Assembly (NCBI GenBank): GCA_014898425.1
Contig: RCSZ01000002.1
Location: 744,001-808,000 of the forward strand
Length of the DNA stretch: 64,000 bases
Direction: 5' to 3'
Source: Botryotinia globosa
Taxonomy: Eukaryota > Ascomycota > Leotiomycetes > Helotiales > Sclerotiniaceae
The notes under the pieces are model-generated. The model had not been told where the DNA came from and did not search any database. It saw nothing but the letters and a program-made list of their open reading frames with translations. Shown here piece after piece: positions 1-12,612 of the stretch (its first letter is position 1; every line of letters begins with the position of its first letter). The translations under genes were made by a program, and so were the position numbers.

Positions 1-555
1 TTGAAAACAAAAATATTAGATATTTTCATAATTATAATATCTTTTAATAAATATAAATTTGATAAAATAATTATTATATATGAATAAATGAGATTTTTTC
101 CAATTAATAAATAATTCTTAATTTAAAATTAAATCAAATTTTTATAATTTTAAATTATATTTTTATATTTTTATACAAAATCTTTTTAAAAATCTTTAAT
201 AATGGAAAGAATTCTTTATACATATATTTAATTTTAGTAAATTAAATGTTTTAAAAATTAAAAAACCCTTCTATTAATATTAATATAATATTCTAGATTT
301 TATAATGAAATTTATATTCGATTAACTTAATAATACAATCTTCAAATCTATTAGATCAATATTAATAGAAATGTTTTTATATATATAATAATTCTTATAA
401 TCTTTAATTTCTAATAAATCGATATTATATATATTCAAAAACTTTAGATAATTATAAATATATAAATATAAAACTATTCGAGTTATAGTTATTATATTCC
501 AATTGATTTTTAGGATTTTATAAATTTTGAAAAATCTAATTAATTTTAGATTATA

Positions 556-1021
556 CAGTAATCGAGTATAGATAGTTGTTAAATGCTAAAATCACACTAA
601 AACTTATATAGATTATCTATATATTTTTTGATAATAATATAGATTTAATTAAATATATTTTCTATTTATTTTTAATTAAAATTTAATAATAAAAATATTA
701 TTTATTTTTAGAATTTTTTTTGATTATAAAATCTATATAGAAAATTGATATAAATTAAAGATATCGAAATTCATTAGTAAAATAAACGAAAATTAAAAAC
801 TTTTTTTTTAATTCAAATTCAATCTTATAAATAATAATATTTTAAAATTCTAGAATTATAAAAATTACTAGTTTTAAGTTTTTATTATATAATAAAAACA
901 TTTCTAAAATTTAATTAATTTTAACGATTTTAAATATTTCTTTTTCATTTGTATAGATGGAGCAAAATGATCATTTTTGATGTGATTTTAGCATCCGATA
1001 ACTATCTGTGCTCTAGTACTG
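556..1021. mobile_element. Decayed MITE with TA target duplication
   Basis: A 466-bp segment has imperfect terminal inverted repeats of about 45 bp. The left end (from 556) reads CAGTAATCGAG and the right end, on the minus strand from 1021, reads CAGTACTAGAG; both continue into the shared block ATGCTAAAATCACA. Each side is flanked by TA (554-555 and 1022-1023). A CAGT start with a TA duplication is the usual signature of Tc1/mariner/pogo-type miniature elements. The inside is A/T-rich and has no transposase frame. Superfamily is inferred from the ends only. Confidence 0.7.
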
Positions 1022-2668
1022 TAATATATATATATACAAAAACATTATTTTCTATATATAATAATATTAGTCTATTTATAACAAAAATCTTTTTTAAATC
1101 GATATAAATAATAAAATAATTTTTAATTTATATTATTAATTAGATATAAATAAAATAATAGATTATATTTCTTATTTTCTTCTTTCAATATATTTTTTAA
1201 TCAAAAAAGATTTTAAAATTTAATATTATATTTTTGAATTAGAAATATAATTAAGATACAAAAGTATAGAATTCGTTTATCGATTTAATAATAATAATAT
1301 AAATTTTATTAATACTTTTAGTAATTTTATTTACAAAATAAGTTATATTATTAACCTTATTTTTTCTTATATTCTATTTATTAATACAATTATTAAAAAA
1401 TATATAATAATTGAAATTATAGAAATTTTGGTATTTTTATTTTAGGATAACATATAATTCTATTAAAACACTATTATTATAAAATCTTAGAATCAGAATT
1501 GAATAAACTTTTATATTAAATTAGTATTATTTGTTTTCTCGATTTCTATTAGTTAATAAAAAAATAATAAAAATTTATATAATTCCTTTTATTATAATTA
1601 TTAATTTTATTATATATATATTTAATAAATTTAATTATAATATTAGGACAGTGGTATTATAATGGATTTTTAAACATATAAAAATTTATTAAGATTATTA
1701 TTATAAATATAATTTCAAACAGAAAATCCTATTTATAATTCAAGCTTTTTATATTATAATATATTGAATGAAATAAAATTATTAAAAAAATACTATAAAT
1801 AATATTAAAAATAAACAAAAATAAAGTCATTAATTGATATGAATTAGAAACTAATTTAAAGCTATTATTTTTATATATCAATAATATTTTTATTAAAAAT
1901 ATTATAAACAAAATTAAGATTTTAGAAAATAAAACTCTCATTTATTTTCTTATTATAAATAATTTTGAATTAAATTTATTTAAAAATTGGAATAAATTAA
2001 ATATTCTTGAATAATTATTAGCAATTTTAATTAAAAAAATCGAATATAATATAATTAGAGTTTTTAATATTTCATTAAAAATAAATTATATTATAATATA
2101 TATATTCAAAGTTTGTTAATTAATAATTGAATATATCATTTATAAACTTTATAATTATTATATCATATTTAGGTTTTTATTTATTTAAAAGGTTATCAAC
2201 ATTATTATGTTATTTAAGATTGATAAAAAAAAATAGATTCTTTGTTTGTTTTTAAAGATTTATTATATTTATTTTGTATATTTTAATTTTTTTAAAAAGA
2301 ATTATAGTTTATTGATTAATATAAATTACATTAATTAATAAGATTTTTAATTTTTAATATAAAAAGGTTTTACTTAAAAGGGTTTAATAAATGATTAATA
2401 AATGATATAAGTATTATTATATTTCTTTATTATAACAATTATATAATTCATTTAAAATAAATCATTTTTATTATTTGCTAAAAAAATATCAATGAAGATA
2501 ACGATTTTAAATAAATTCTTTCATAGAACTTTCTTTTTATTACTTGATATATTTATTTAATATTATAATATTGTTTTTATTAGATTGTATTGTTCATATT
2601 ATTATAAATAAATCAAAAAATATTTTAGATTGATATAGAATTGTAATATATACTTTATAAATTGTTTA

Positions 2669-3493
2669 TTGGAGGTTTACCTCCTTAATATTCTTGTCGC
2701 CCGCGAGATATTAGTATTGTATATATACGAAAAATGAGAAACTCTCGCTTAGTGAGATCCGATTCAAGCGATCTGATTGGCTTGACTTCCTTGGCATTGT
2801 GGCTATAGCGCAACTCCTTAGGTTTTTTTAATGAAATTATATAAATTAGTTTATTTCAATAAAAACGAATTAAATAAAAAGAAAATAAAAGTGATAATTA
2901 TATAGAAGAAACTAAGAGTTTTCAAATGATATATTTTTTATATTGCTAGCTTTAAAACTAAGGGTTTTATAAAGGATTGAAATTAAAATAGTATAAATTT
3001 TATAATATAAAATTCTAAGCTTTTTTAACAAAATCATTTAAATTAGCTTATTCAAGTTAATATAAATTGAATGAAAAAAAAGAAAAGTAGTAACTATATA
3101 AAAGAAATTAAGGGTTTTAAAATAATATAACTTTTATAATATTAGTTTCAAAACTAAGAGTTTTCTAAAAGGTTGAAGTTTAATTAGTGTAGATATAGCT
3201 AGAGCTTATATAATCAATTGAAAAGGGTTTATATTGAATATAATAGGTCTAATATTAATAAAAATTATTTTCATATTATAGTTTTTATGATTTAGTAGTA
3301 TAATTAATGATCTGAAGTGATGTGACCCACTAAAATCTGAATAAAATTAAAAAATCTGAATAAAAAAAGGTAAACCGACTTCGCCTGCAAGCTTTCAATA
3401 AAATTTCTTTTTTGAATATTTTATAAATATAATTATAATTATATAATACTTTCTCAAAAAGCAAGGGGTCCGGGGGCTCGCAGGCCCCTGGTA
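2669..3493 (+). mobile_element. Repeat family A, copy 1
   Basis: This unit of about 825 bp begins with the perfect palindrome GGAGGTTTACCTCC (2671-2684) and ends in a GC-rich block with AAGCAAGGGGTCC and CGCAGGCCCCTGG (about 3460-3491). Internally a segment of about 185 bp is tandemly duplicated (about 2817-3000 and 3005-3190). A second copy lies inverted at 5793-6517 and a third in the same orientation at 12909-13784. Copy 3 moved as a single unit, so the family is a mobile unit of its own (solo LTR or non-autonomous element) and not the long inverted repeat of one larger transposon. No coding capacity is visible. Confidence 0.75.
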
Positions 3494-5792
3494 TAATATA
3501 TAGATTATATGTAAAAATATATTTTTAGATTTTGTTATACGTTTTATAAATGTTTATAAATCTTATAAAAATTAATTATAAATTATTATATTATTTTTTT
3601 AGTTAAAATAAATGTTCCTGTTTTGAAATATAAGAATAATATTATTAAGTTTCAATAGATAATTGTAAATTAGTTTTTTATAATCTTTAATTATAAAATC
3701 CATTTACTTGAAATTCTTTTTCATATAAATATATTATTTATTTAAAGTTTTATAATATTGAATTCAGTTTTCTTATTATTAGTATATAGAAAACAAGAAT
3801 TATATATCAATTATTGTATTTTAAGTTTCTTATAATACTAAGTGTAATATACTCTGAATTAGTGGTTTTTTATTTTTGAAATATTATATAATAATTTAAT
3901 AATGAATAAAATTATATTAATTAGTAAATCTATTTCTTTTAAAATATAAATATAAAAAGTATAATATAGATTTGATATAGATTGAATATGTATTTGAATA
4001 ATATTTTGAATATATATATTTAATTTTTTTTGAATGTTTATAATTAAAAGGGTTAAAATATATTAATATAATTATTGAATTATTAATAATTATATTAAAA
4101 CAATTGTTTTATTAATATCATTATATATCTAAATAATCAATCTCGATTATAGAATTTAGTATTTATATTTTTGCTTTTGATTTTATTAATAAATTCTGCT
4201 TCAAAAATATATATTTTTGAAAAGATATTTAATAATAATATAACTTTAAATATATTTTAATTATTAGTTTATCAATCTTTTCTTTTCTAGATTTTTTATA
4301 TATAATTAAATTCTTAAAATTAATGATAAAATAATTAGAGTATTGATCTTATATATAAATTTGAATCTGAAATATAATTATTTATAAAAAAGATATTAGT
4401 ATAAATATCTAATTATTTTTAAATAAATATAAAAAAAACTTTTTAAAATTTATAATATATATAATTGATATATTAAAAACAAATAATCTCATTTTATTAG
4501 ATTGAAATATTATTATTTGATAATAGATTATAAAATATAGTAATTAAAGAGCTACTGTATATATTTATAGCTTTTTTTACTTTTATAAAACTATAAATCT
4601 TATAAATCTCTATTATAACCTTAAAGATTATTATAATTTATTATAAAATAATTAATATCAAAAAACTATTTTCAACAATATAAAAAAAAGTATTAAAAAC
4701 GAATAGAATAAATATTAATCTATTTAATTCAATAATATCAATAATAACTTATATAACTATTTAAAATATAACAACTTTACTAATATTTAAATTACAAATC
4801 TTATTACAAATAATTTTATAAAATCTATATAATAATATATAAAATCTTTTAATAATATTAATCAAATAATAAGCTTTTATAAGGATTGTTTTTTTTTTCA
4901 AATAAATATCGAAATAATATATTACTAAAACGTTTTTTAATAGAATTGGTATTTGTATTATAAGTAATATATTCTAATAAATTAATGCATATATCGATTT
5001 AGTATTTATAAAGCTTATTCTATATATACTTCATGATTATATTATTTAATTATTGAATAATTTGAAAATGTATCATTTTATTAATGATATATAGAATAGA
5101 ATTATTATTAATATAGAAAATATTAATAAATACTATATAATTGAATTCAAAATCCTTATTAAATAAATAAAACTTGAATTTATTTACTAATCTGTTATAA
5201 ACTTGATAATAATAATAAAACTTATTTAATCATTTTAATTTTTTTATTGTATTTAGAATATTCAAATACCTTATAGAACTTATAAATAAATAGATAATCA
5301 AATTAATAATAAATTTATTATAATTTAATTTCAATAAGATAATATTCTCTATTACTAATAAAATGATTAATCAAGTTTTAAATATTAATATTTTATAATT
5401 AAAATATATAATTAAATCTTAAATATATAAAATAAATGTTTTTAAATATAATAAAAATATTTTCAAAATTGCTATATTTGAATATATATTTATTTATATT
5501 TATTAAATTAAATAAAAATGAAGTATTAATTTTCATTATATTTTATTTTATATTTTCAAATAAATCTTTTATATAGAATAAATCGATAAAGAAAATTATT
5601 TCAATATCAAATTAGATTATTATTTGATTAATAATAACTTTATAATAATTAATATTTTTAATCTTTTTTATATTCAATATTTTTTATATTTAATAATTAA
5701 TTTTTAAATTATATTTGTATTAATTATAATATTGAAAAACTTATTATTATTATATTATTATTTATTTATAGTAAATACCTCAATTGTTAATA
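3494..5792. other. AT-rich spacer between inverted family A copies
   Basis: About 2.3 kb of A/T-rich sequence between two inverted repeat copies. I find no readable protein remnant and no GC-rich islands. It could be the eroded interior of an element that used the two copies as ends, but copy 3 of the same repeat occurs alone, which argues against that. Confidence 0.5.
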
Positions 5793-6517
5793 TACTAGGG
5801 GCCTGCGAGCCCCCGGACCCCTTGCTTTTTGAGAAAGTATTATATAATTATATTTATAATTATAAAAATCTAAAAAAGAAATTTTATTAAAAGCTTGCAA
5901 GCGAAATCGGTTTACCTTTTTTTATTCAGATTTTTTATTTTTATTCACATTTTTCATTTTTATTCACATTTTTCATTTTTATTCATATTTTTTATTTTTA
6001 TACACATTTTTTATTTTTATTCACATTTTAGTAGATCATTTTATTTCGAATTATTAATTATACCACTAAACTATGAAAGCTATAATATTAAAATAATTTT
6101 TATTAATTTTAGACTCACTACATTCAATATAACCCTTTTCTAATTGATTATATAAACTTCAACTATATCCATACTAATTAAACTTCAATTTTTTGAAAAC
6201 CCCTTAATTTTGAAGCTAACAATATAAAAAATATATTATTTGAAAACCTTTAATTTCTTATATATAATTACCACTTTTCTTTTTTTTATTTAATTTATAT
6301 TAACTTGAATAAACTAATTTAAATAATTTCATTAAAAAAGTCTAAGGAGTTATACTATAACCACAATGCTAAGAAAATCGAGCTAATCAGATCGCTTAGA
6401 TTCAACCAATTAGATTATTTGAATCGAATCTCACTAAGCGAGAGTTCTCTTTTTTTGTGTATATATACACCTTCAGCCCTCGCAAACGGCAAGAATATTA
6501 AGGAGGTAAACCTCCAA
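5793..6517 (-). mobile_element. Repeat family A, copy 2 (inverted)
   Basis: Reverse-complement relative of the unit at 2669-3493. It starts on the plus strand with GGGGCCTGCGAGCCCCCGG (5798-5816) and ends with the palindrome GGAGGTAAACCTCC (6502-6515). It is about 725 bp long because it has only one of the two internal tandem segments. A short degenerate tandem tract of about 20-25 bp units (TTTTTATTCACA-like) lies at 5930-6030. An open frame across it encodes only Phe/Ile/His-rich low complexity and is not a gene. Confidence 0.75.
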
Positions 6518-7187
6518 TAAATATTTATTAATATAAAAAATATTTTAGAATCTTTTTTAGAATTATTTATATTCATAAAATATTCATTAATAAAATAATC
6601 ACTATTATTATTTATATTTTCCTAAAAAAAGTTTATTTAATATTAATTAGAAATTAATTATATTATTTTATAAAGCTTTTATTATCAAAATTATTATATT
6701 TGATACAATAGTTTAATTTTAAATAAAACCTTTTTTTTAATATATTTATAATATTTATAACCCTTTTTTGGAATTAGGAAAGTAATAATTATTTTTATTT
6801 TTATTGAATAATACAAAAAAAGATTATTTATTAATATATTGACTATAAAGTTTTTGAAAAAAAAAAGATTTGAAGATTTATTATTATAGAAATATTAATT
6901 TATAAGAAACATTTCAATTGATATATTCTATTTTAGAAATGTTTTTCGATAAGAATCAATAATTTATTTAATTTAATTAAAAAAATCCAAAACATTTAAA
7001 TAGAAATTATGTATTATAAATAATATTCTGAAATATTATTATATATAGATAAAATTTTGATATAATATAATTGAGAATTATATATAATTAAAATAATTCT
7101 ATATTAAAGGAAATATAAATTTATAATTATTATATTAAACACTTTTTGAAAATCTATATTAGAATTACTTTTAATATAAATATCATA

Positions 7188-8399
7188 TGCATGGAATCAA
7201 TACGCATGGAATCAATAAAAGTTATAAGCTTTACTATTATACTATATATATAATCTAATATTAAAAGGCATAGTATTAGGAATTAAAGTTCTGACAACTT
7301 ATCATTATATATATATCCTAACACTTAGAATAAAATATAAATTATAATTTGATAAATCAAAATAAGAATATTGTTTATAATAATAAAGATTCTAAAATAG
7401 ATTAAATAAATAAATCTAAAAAGAAATCAAAATCTAAAAAAGAATCTAATAATATAAATCTAAAAGATTTAAATCTATAATATAAATATTCAAATTATAT
7501 AAATAAAGATTATATTATAATAATATTAAATTTCAAAGATTTTAAAATAAATTAAATTAATTATAAAATCTATATATATATAATAAAATGATTTAAAATA
7601 TTAATAAATCTCTTTCAAATTTTAAATTAAATAAATTTAATAAAATTAGTATTAATATTTGAAGATTGTTTGAAATATTAGAATTGAAAAAAGAATTTTT
7701 TATTATTATTTTTATTGATTGAATTATATAAAATATAGAAATATATTCTATAAAATTTAAATCAAATACTTTTAATATATTAAAAAAAATATTTTATTTG
7801 ATATATAATCAATTTAATATTAAAATTCTCAATATTTTATTTATATATTAAAATATATAGAAAAAAAAGATAATAAATTTGATTATAAATTAGAAAAAGA
7901 AACTTTTATTGGATTTGAATCTTCAAAAAATTCATTATTTTAAATTCTAAATAGAAATAAAATAATAAGTTTTAATAATTTTATTATTAAAAATGATATA
8001 ATATATTATAATAATAATATTAAAAAAATCTCATTAAAAAGAATTTATTAAAAGAATTAGAATAAAACTCTAATATTAAAAAAAATAGATATATATAATA
8101 ATATATATAAAGATTTAAATAAAAATACTAAGTTAAATAATTCTAATATAAATAATAATATAAAATTAATAATTGAAAGATTATTTCATTCTAATTTGTT
8201 TATTTCTATTAGATAATTTAAGTATATATAAAAAATAGAATTTTAACTAGTATTAGAATATATATATAGTAATAAGCTATTAGAACTTCAATCCCTAATA
8301 CTATGCCTTTTGAAATCAGATTACATATATGGCGTAGTAATAAAGCTTACAACTTTTATTGATTCTATGTGTATTGGTTTTATATATATGATAGAGTAT
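7188..8399. mobile_element. Decayed DNA transposon with ~140-bp terminal inverted repeats
   Basis: The left end (about 7188-7325) and the right end (about 8258-8399) are inverted copies. Both contain, in opposite orientation, TGGAATCAATA-like terminal blocks, a CTTTACTA block and a GGCATAGTATTAGG block. A third copy of this end lies at 8660-8812 and is less mutated, with TGGTTCCATGCACGTGACA at its tip. The roughly 1.2-kb span is A/T-rich with no recognisable transposase. The ends suggest a class II element mutated by RIP; family unknown. Confidence 0.6.
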
Positions 8400-8659
8400 T
8401 AGGGATTGAATCAAGTGGATATCATTTTGAGACTTTTGATTAGGGCTTGCTTGATTTGAAATAGATTTTCTAAATAAAAAGTAGGTTAGAAGCGAGAATA
8501 TATTTGCTTAATAACTGGATATTCTAAATTCATTAATAATTATTTTTAATGGTGAGGATATACTAATACAATTGTAGTATTATAAATTATATAATTAATT
8601 ATATAAATAAATATTCTTTATAATTATTAATCTTTTTAGAATGAAAAGAATAAAAGAGG

Positions 8660-8812
8660 GGAGCTCTATTAGAATATATATATAATAATAAGTTGTTAGG
8701 ATTTCAATTTCTGATATTATGTTTTTTAAGGTCAGATTACATATATGGTGTAGTAGTAAAGCTTACAACTTCTATTAGTTCCATGTATATTGGTTCCATG
8801 CACGTGACAATA
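8660..8812 (+). mobile_element. Third copy of the ~140-bp element end
   Basis: Matches the right end at 8258-8399 over its length, including ATTACATATATGG and AAAGCTTACAACTT. It keeps more G and C than the other two copies (TTCCATG... twice), so it is probably the youngest or least mutated copy. No partner end is evident nearby, so it is a fragment or a solo terminus. Confidence 0.6.
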
Positions 8813-8936
8813 AACTTTAAAAAAAAACATTATTCTATTTGAAAAATATATTCTATTAATATTTAAATCCTTTGAAATTATTGATTATTATTATATACAA
8901 TTTTTGAAATATATTAGGAAATTTATCTAGATTTAT

Positions 8937-9073
8937 TTGATAATATTCTTTGATAATATTCTTTGATAATATTCTTTGATAATATTCTTTGATAATATTC
9001 TTTGATAATATTCTTTGATAATATTCTTTGATAATATTCTTTGATAATATTCTTTGATAATATTCTTTGATTA
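8937..9073. repeat. 13-bp tandem repeat, about 10.5 copies
   Basis: The unit CTTTGATAATATT is repeated about ten times with no visible differences between units, inside otherwise degenerate A/T-rich DNA. The uniformity indicates recent slippage or unequal-crossover expansion after the surrounding sequence decayed. Confidence 0.9.
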
Positions 9074-9406
9074 TATTTGAGAATATAATTGGAAAAACTA
9101 TTATTATTATTATTATTTCAAATAATAAAAATATTTTGTAATAGTATTTCTCAAATATAGAAATCTTTAAATTAAAAGAATTATTAATATCTTTATATCT
9201 ATTATTATTTCTATAGATTTTTAAAAAAGTAATAAGATAATAATTCTAATTATATTAATTGATATTATAATTATTTTTATAATTGGAATGATTAGAATTA
9301 TTGTTATTTTTATTGTTTTTATTATTATCTTGATTATTTATATCATTGGAATTATTCGAATTGTTGTTATTGTTATTAAATAGTTTTCTATAAATATTTA
9401 GATTCC

Positions 9407-9757
9407 TTATCCCCTAGAGTGCAAACATTTGACGCCCTTGCTTAATAAGGAGTTATTGATCAATTAGATTATTAGTATTCCTTGAATTTAATCTAATATT
9501 CACAAGCTTTCTCTAATATAAAATACAATTAATATGATTTCTATATTAAAATTTTGAATATAATAATATATACTAATTTTCAATCTTCAATCTTTTTTTA
9601 AATTTAAAAACCTCGAAATTTGAAATCAATATTCTAATTTATAAATAATGTAATTGAAACCCCATTAAAATAACTATTCTATCCAATAAGGCTTTATTAT
9701 TCAAGGTCTATCGCACAGACTACATTAGGCAACATTTTCCCACACTCTAGGGGATAA
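9407..9757. mobile_element. MITE with 15-bp perfect terminal inverted repeats
   Basis: The ends TTATCCCCTAGAGTG (9407-9421) and CACTCTAGGGGATAA (9743-9757) are perfect inverted copies. They include the TA (or TTA) that is the probable target duplication. The element is 351 bp, has no coding capacity, and its interior is A/T-rich, while both ends keep G and C. The size and TA flanks fit a Tc1/mariner-derived MITE; the parent element is not in the window. Confidence 0.75.
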
Positions 9758-12202
9758 TTTTATTAGATTTTAATAAAATTATATAATTGTTTAGATTATT
9801 ATTTGGAGATTCAATAAAAAAATTAATAAGATATTCAATTTAGAATTTTGAATTGGATTTAATAAAAAGATTTATTTATTTTATGAATTTAAATAATTGT
9901 ATTTTATTAGTTTAATATTTTGTAAATTATTTTAAAATTTATTTATAATATTTCTTATATAAGAATATTTTCAATATTTAAATTGAAATTAATATATATT
10001 TTATAATATTATAAAAATCTTTTAAAGTTATATAATATCAATTTATTAATATTCTTAATTGAGGATTATTAAATATTTTTGAAATCAAATATAATTATTT
10101 TTTAAAAGAATATATTAATAACTTTTGTTTTCGAGTATATAATAATTCTATATTAAAAATAATTATTATTATAATATTCAATTTCAAATCAATATATAAG
10201 TCTTTCATAAAGTTATTTGATTATAAAAAAATTCTTTAAATAAAAAAAATTCTAAAATTCTTTTTTGAACTTTATATTTTTTAAATTCTTCTTTATATTT
10301 CTTTAAATTTCCTTTTCTTTATTCAAAAAAGCTTTTATAAATATATTTTTATTAGGAAAAGAATAAAAAGAAATATTTTTTATATTTTTTTAAAAAATAT
10401 AAAACATATTTTGTAGTTAATTGATATTAGTTTTGTTATAGACTTTATTAGCTTTAGATATAAATTGATTAGATTAATTATCAATTTGTTTAAAACTAAC
10501 ACTGAATATTATATTGATAATAAAGATTAGAAAATAAAAATAAAAGGGTTTTAATTTTTTTTTTCGAATAATTAATGAAATTTGTAATAATATTGATTAA
10601 TATTGATTCAAGAAAGATATAAAAGATATAATATCTATATAATATAAATCCTATATATCTAATTATATTCTATCTGAAAAACTAGCTAAATAAGAAAGTA
10701 ATAGGTTTTATATAAACATTACTAAAAGAACTAATCTCTTTTATATTCGCTTAATCCTTTCAATATAATTGCCTTTGTATTAGAATCATTCCTTTGAAGT
10801 GAATTCCCTTTGTTCACACATTATCTATATTTATTATCAAAAATAAAAAACCGAATTATTAATAAATTTTCAAAACAAAAATTTAATATTCAATTTTTTT
10901 TGGATATTATATAATCTACACTAAACCTTCTTTACTTTTCCTTAAAATATAAAATCAATCTAATAAATAATATTAATCAAAAAATTATTTTAATTAGTTT
11001 TAAAAAATCATGATTTTGTATTTCTTTTAATAACATTTTGATTCTTTTCTAAATAATTTTATTTGAATTAAATAAAAAAAGATTTATCAAATATAAATAT
11101 ATAATATACTAGAACCAAAAGCAATTAAATATAGATTTTAATATAATCAATTTTACCTCTCATATTTTTAATACAAAAATAATCAAAATATATATAAATT
11201 TCAAATATATATTTAGGATTTTTTATTAAATTAATATTATATATAATTTGCTATAAAATATATCAATAATTTAATATTCATATAATAACTTTATACAATA
11301 TTATAAATAATTTAAATATTAAAATATTAATCTTAAATACTCTTACAATTATTAGAAAATCCTTAAATATCTAATACTTTACTATAAATCATTAGCTATT
11401 TTTATTTATATCAATTATAATAATAAAAGAATTTAATTACCTTTTATTTCTAATATTCTAATCATTAATTTTAATTAAATTTTTTAAAATTTTTTCATTC
11501 TATTTTAATATTTATCTTATTCAAAAGTATACCTTTTTCGTTTTCTTCTTTTTCTTCTTTAAAAGCCTCACTTTTTTTATACCTTATTAAAATAATAGTT
11601 AAGATTATAATCAAAACCTCTGTGTTTTTTATACACATTAATTTTAATTACTTATATAAATATTTGTTTTTATAATATACTCTTATTATTTTTAAAATAT
11701 TATCAGTTTCATTTCAATCAATAAAAAAGAAACTATTCAAATAATTTTTTAGCTTTTATATATATAATCTACTTTCTATAATAATACCTTAAATCTATAG
11801 TCTAATATATTCCTATACTTTTTAAAAAAATTCTAAGGTTAATCTTATACAAGCTTACTGAACATTAATAAATACTATTACTAATACTACTACCGACTAA
11901 TGCCCGTAACATACTTTCTATAATTATCTAACCATTTTTAAAAACTCTTAGTTTAATATATCTCTATACTCCTTAGGAGATTATAGAATATAGATTTTAA
12001 ATCTATATCCGTCAAACGAAAATCAATACTATTACTACTACTTCTAATAGAATATTGAAACCTTAAAATATATAATTCAAGATCAACGGAGATATAAAGA
12101 ATTCAAGAAATATTATTAAATTATTTTTATTTTTATTAATTTATTAGTTTTTATACAATATTTTTCTTTAACTATTTATTTAAATTATATTAAACTTTTA
12201 AG

Positions 12203-12305
12203 TATATATAAATATATAAATATATAAATATATAAATATATAAATATATAAATATATAAATATATAAATATATAAATATATAAATATATAAATATATAAA
12301 TATAT
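12203..12305. repeat. 8-bp tandem repeat (TATATAAA), about 13 copies
   Basis: A perfect microsatellite-like array with unit TATATAAA lies directly before a small island of higher GC (about 12,430-12,560). No coding or regulatory role can be assigned. Confidence 0.9.
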
Positions 12306-12612
12306 CAATAAATTATATTCGTAAATTATATGTGATTTAATCAAGGGTTATAAATGTTGTATTTAATTTTAATGTATACTATATATCTTAAAATATTTCG
12401 CCGAGTATATAAAATCCCATCTGAATTATTTATTTTACTAGCCACCGGGGAAAAAGAATTTTTCAGACTGTGAATTCGTAAAAGCTTTTTCTCTTATTTC
12501 TTTAATTTTTATAAAGATCAATCCTCAAACCCCTGATCCTTGCTATGCTCAACGTTTAATTATAAATAATAATAATTTATTTATATAAAGAATTGTAGTT
12601 ATCTTTCAATAA

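Noticed and set aside
1729..1941. 70-codon minus-strand open frame in the AT island
   Set aside because: Only Phe/Ile/Leu/Asn/Ser low-complexity residues from A/T tracts; no motif and RIP-like surroundings.
5895..6143. 82-codon frame rich in Phe, Ile and His
   Set aside because: Arises from a TTTTTATTCACA-like tandem tract inside a repeat copy; not a membrane protein gene.
2669..6517. A single transposon with ~800-bp terminal inverted repeats
   Set aside because: The same unit occurs alone as a nested insertion at 12909-13784, so the inverted pair is better explained as two separate insertions.
8937..9073. CRISPR-like array
   Set aside because: Units are contiguous 13-mers without spacers, and the genome is fungal.
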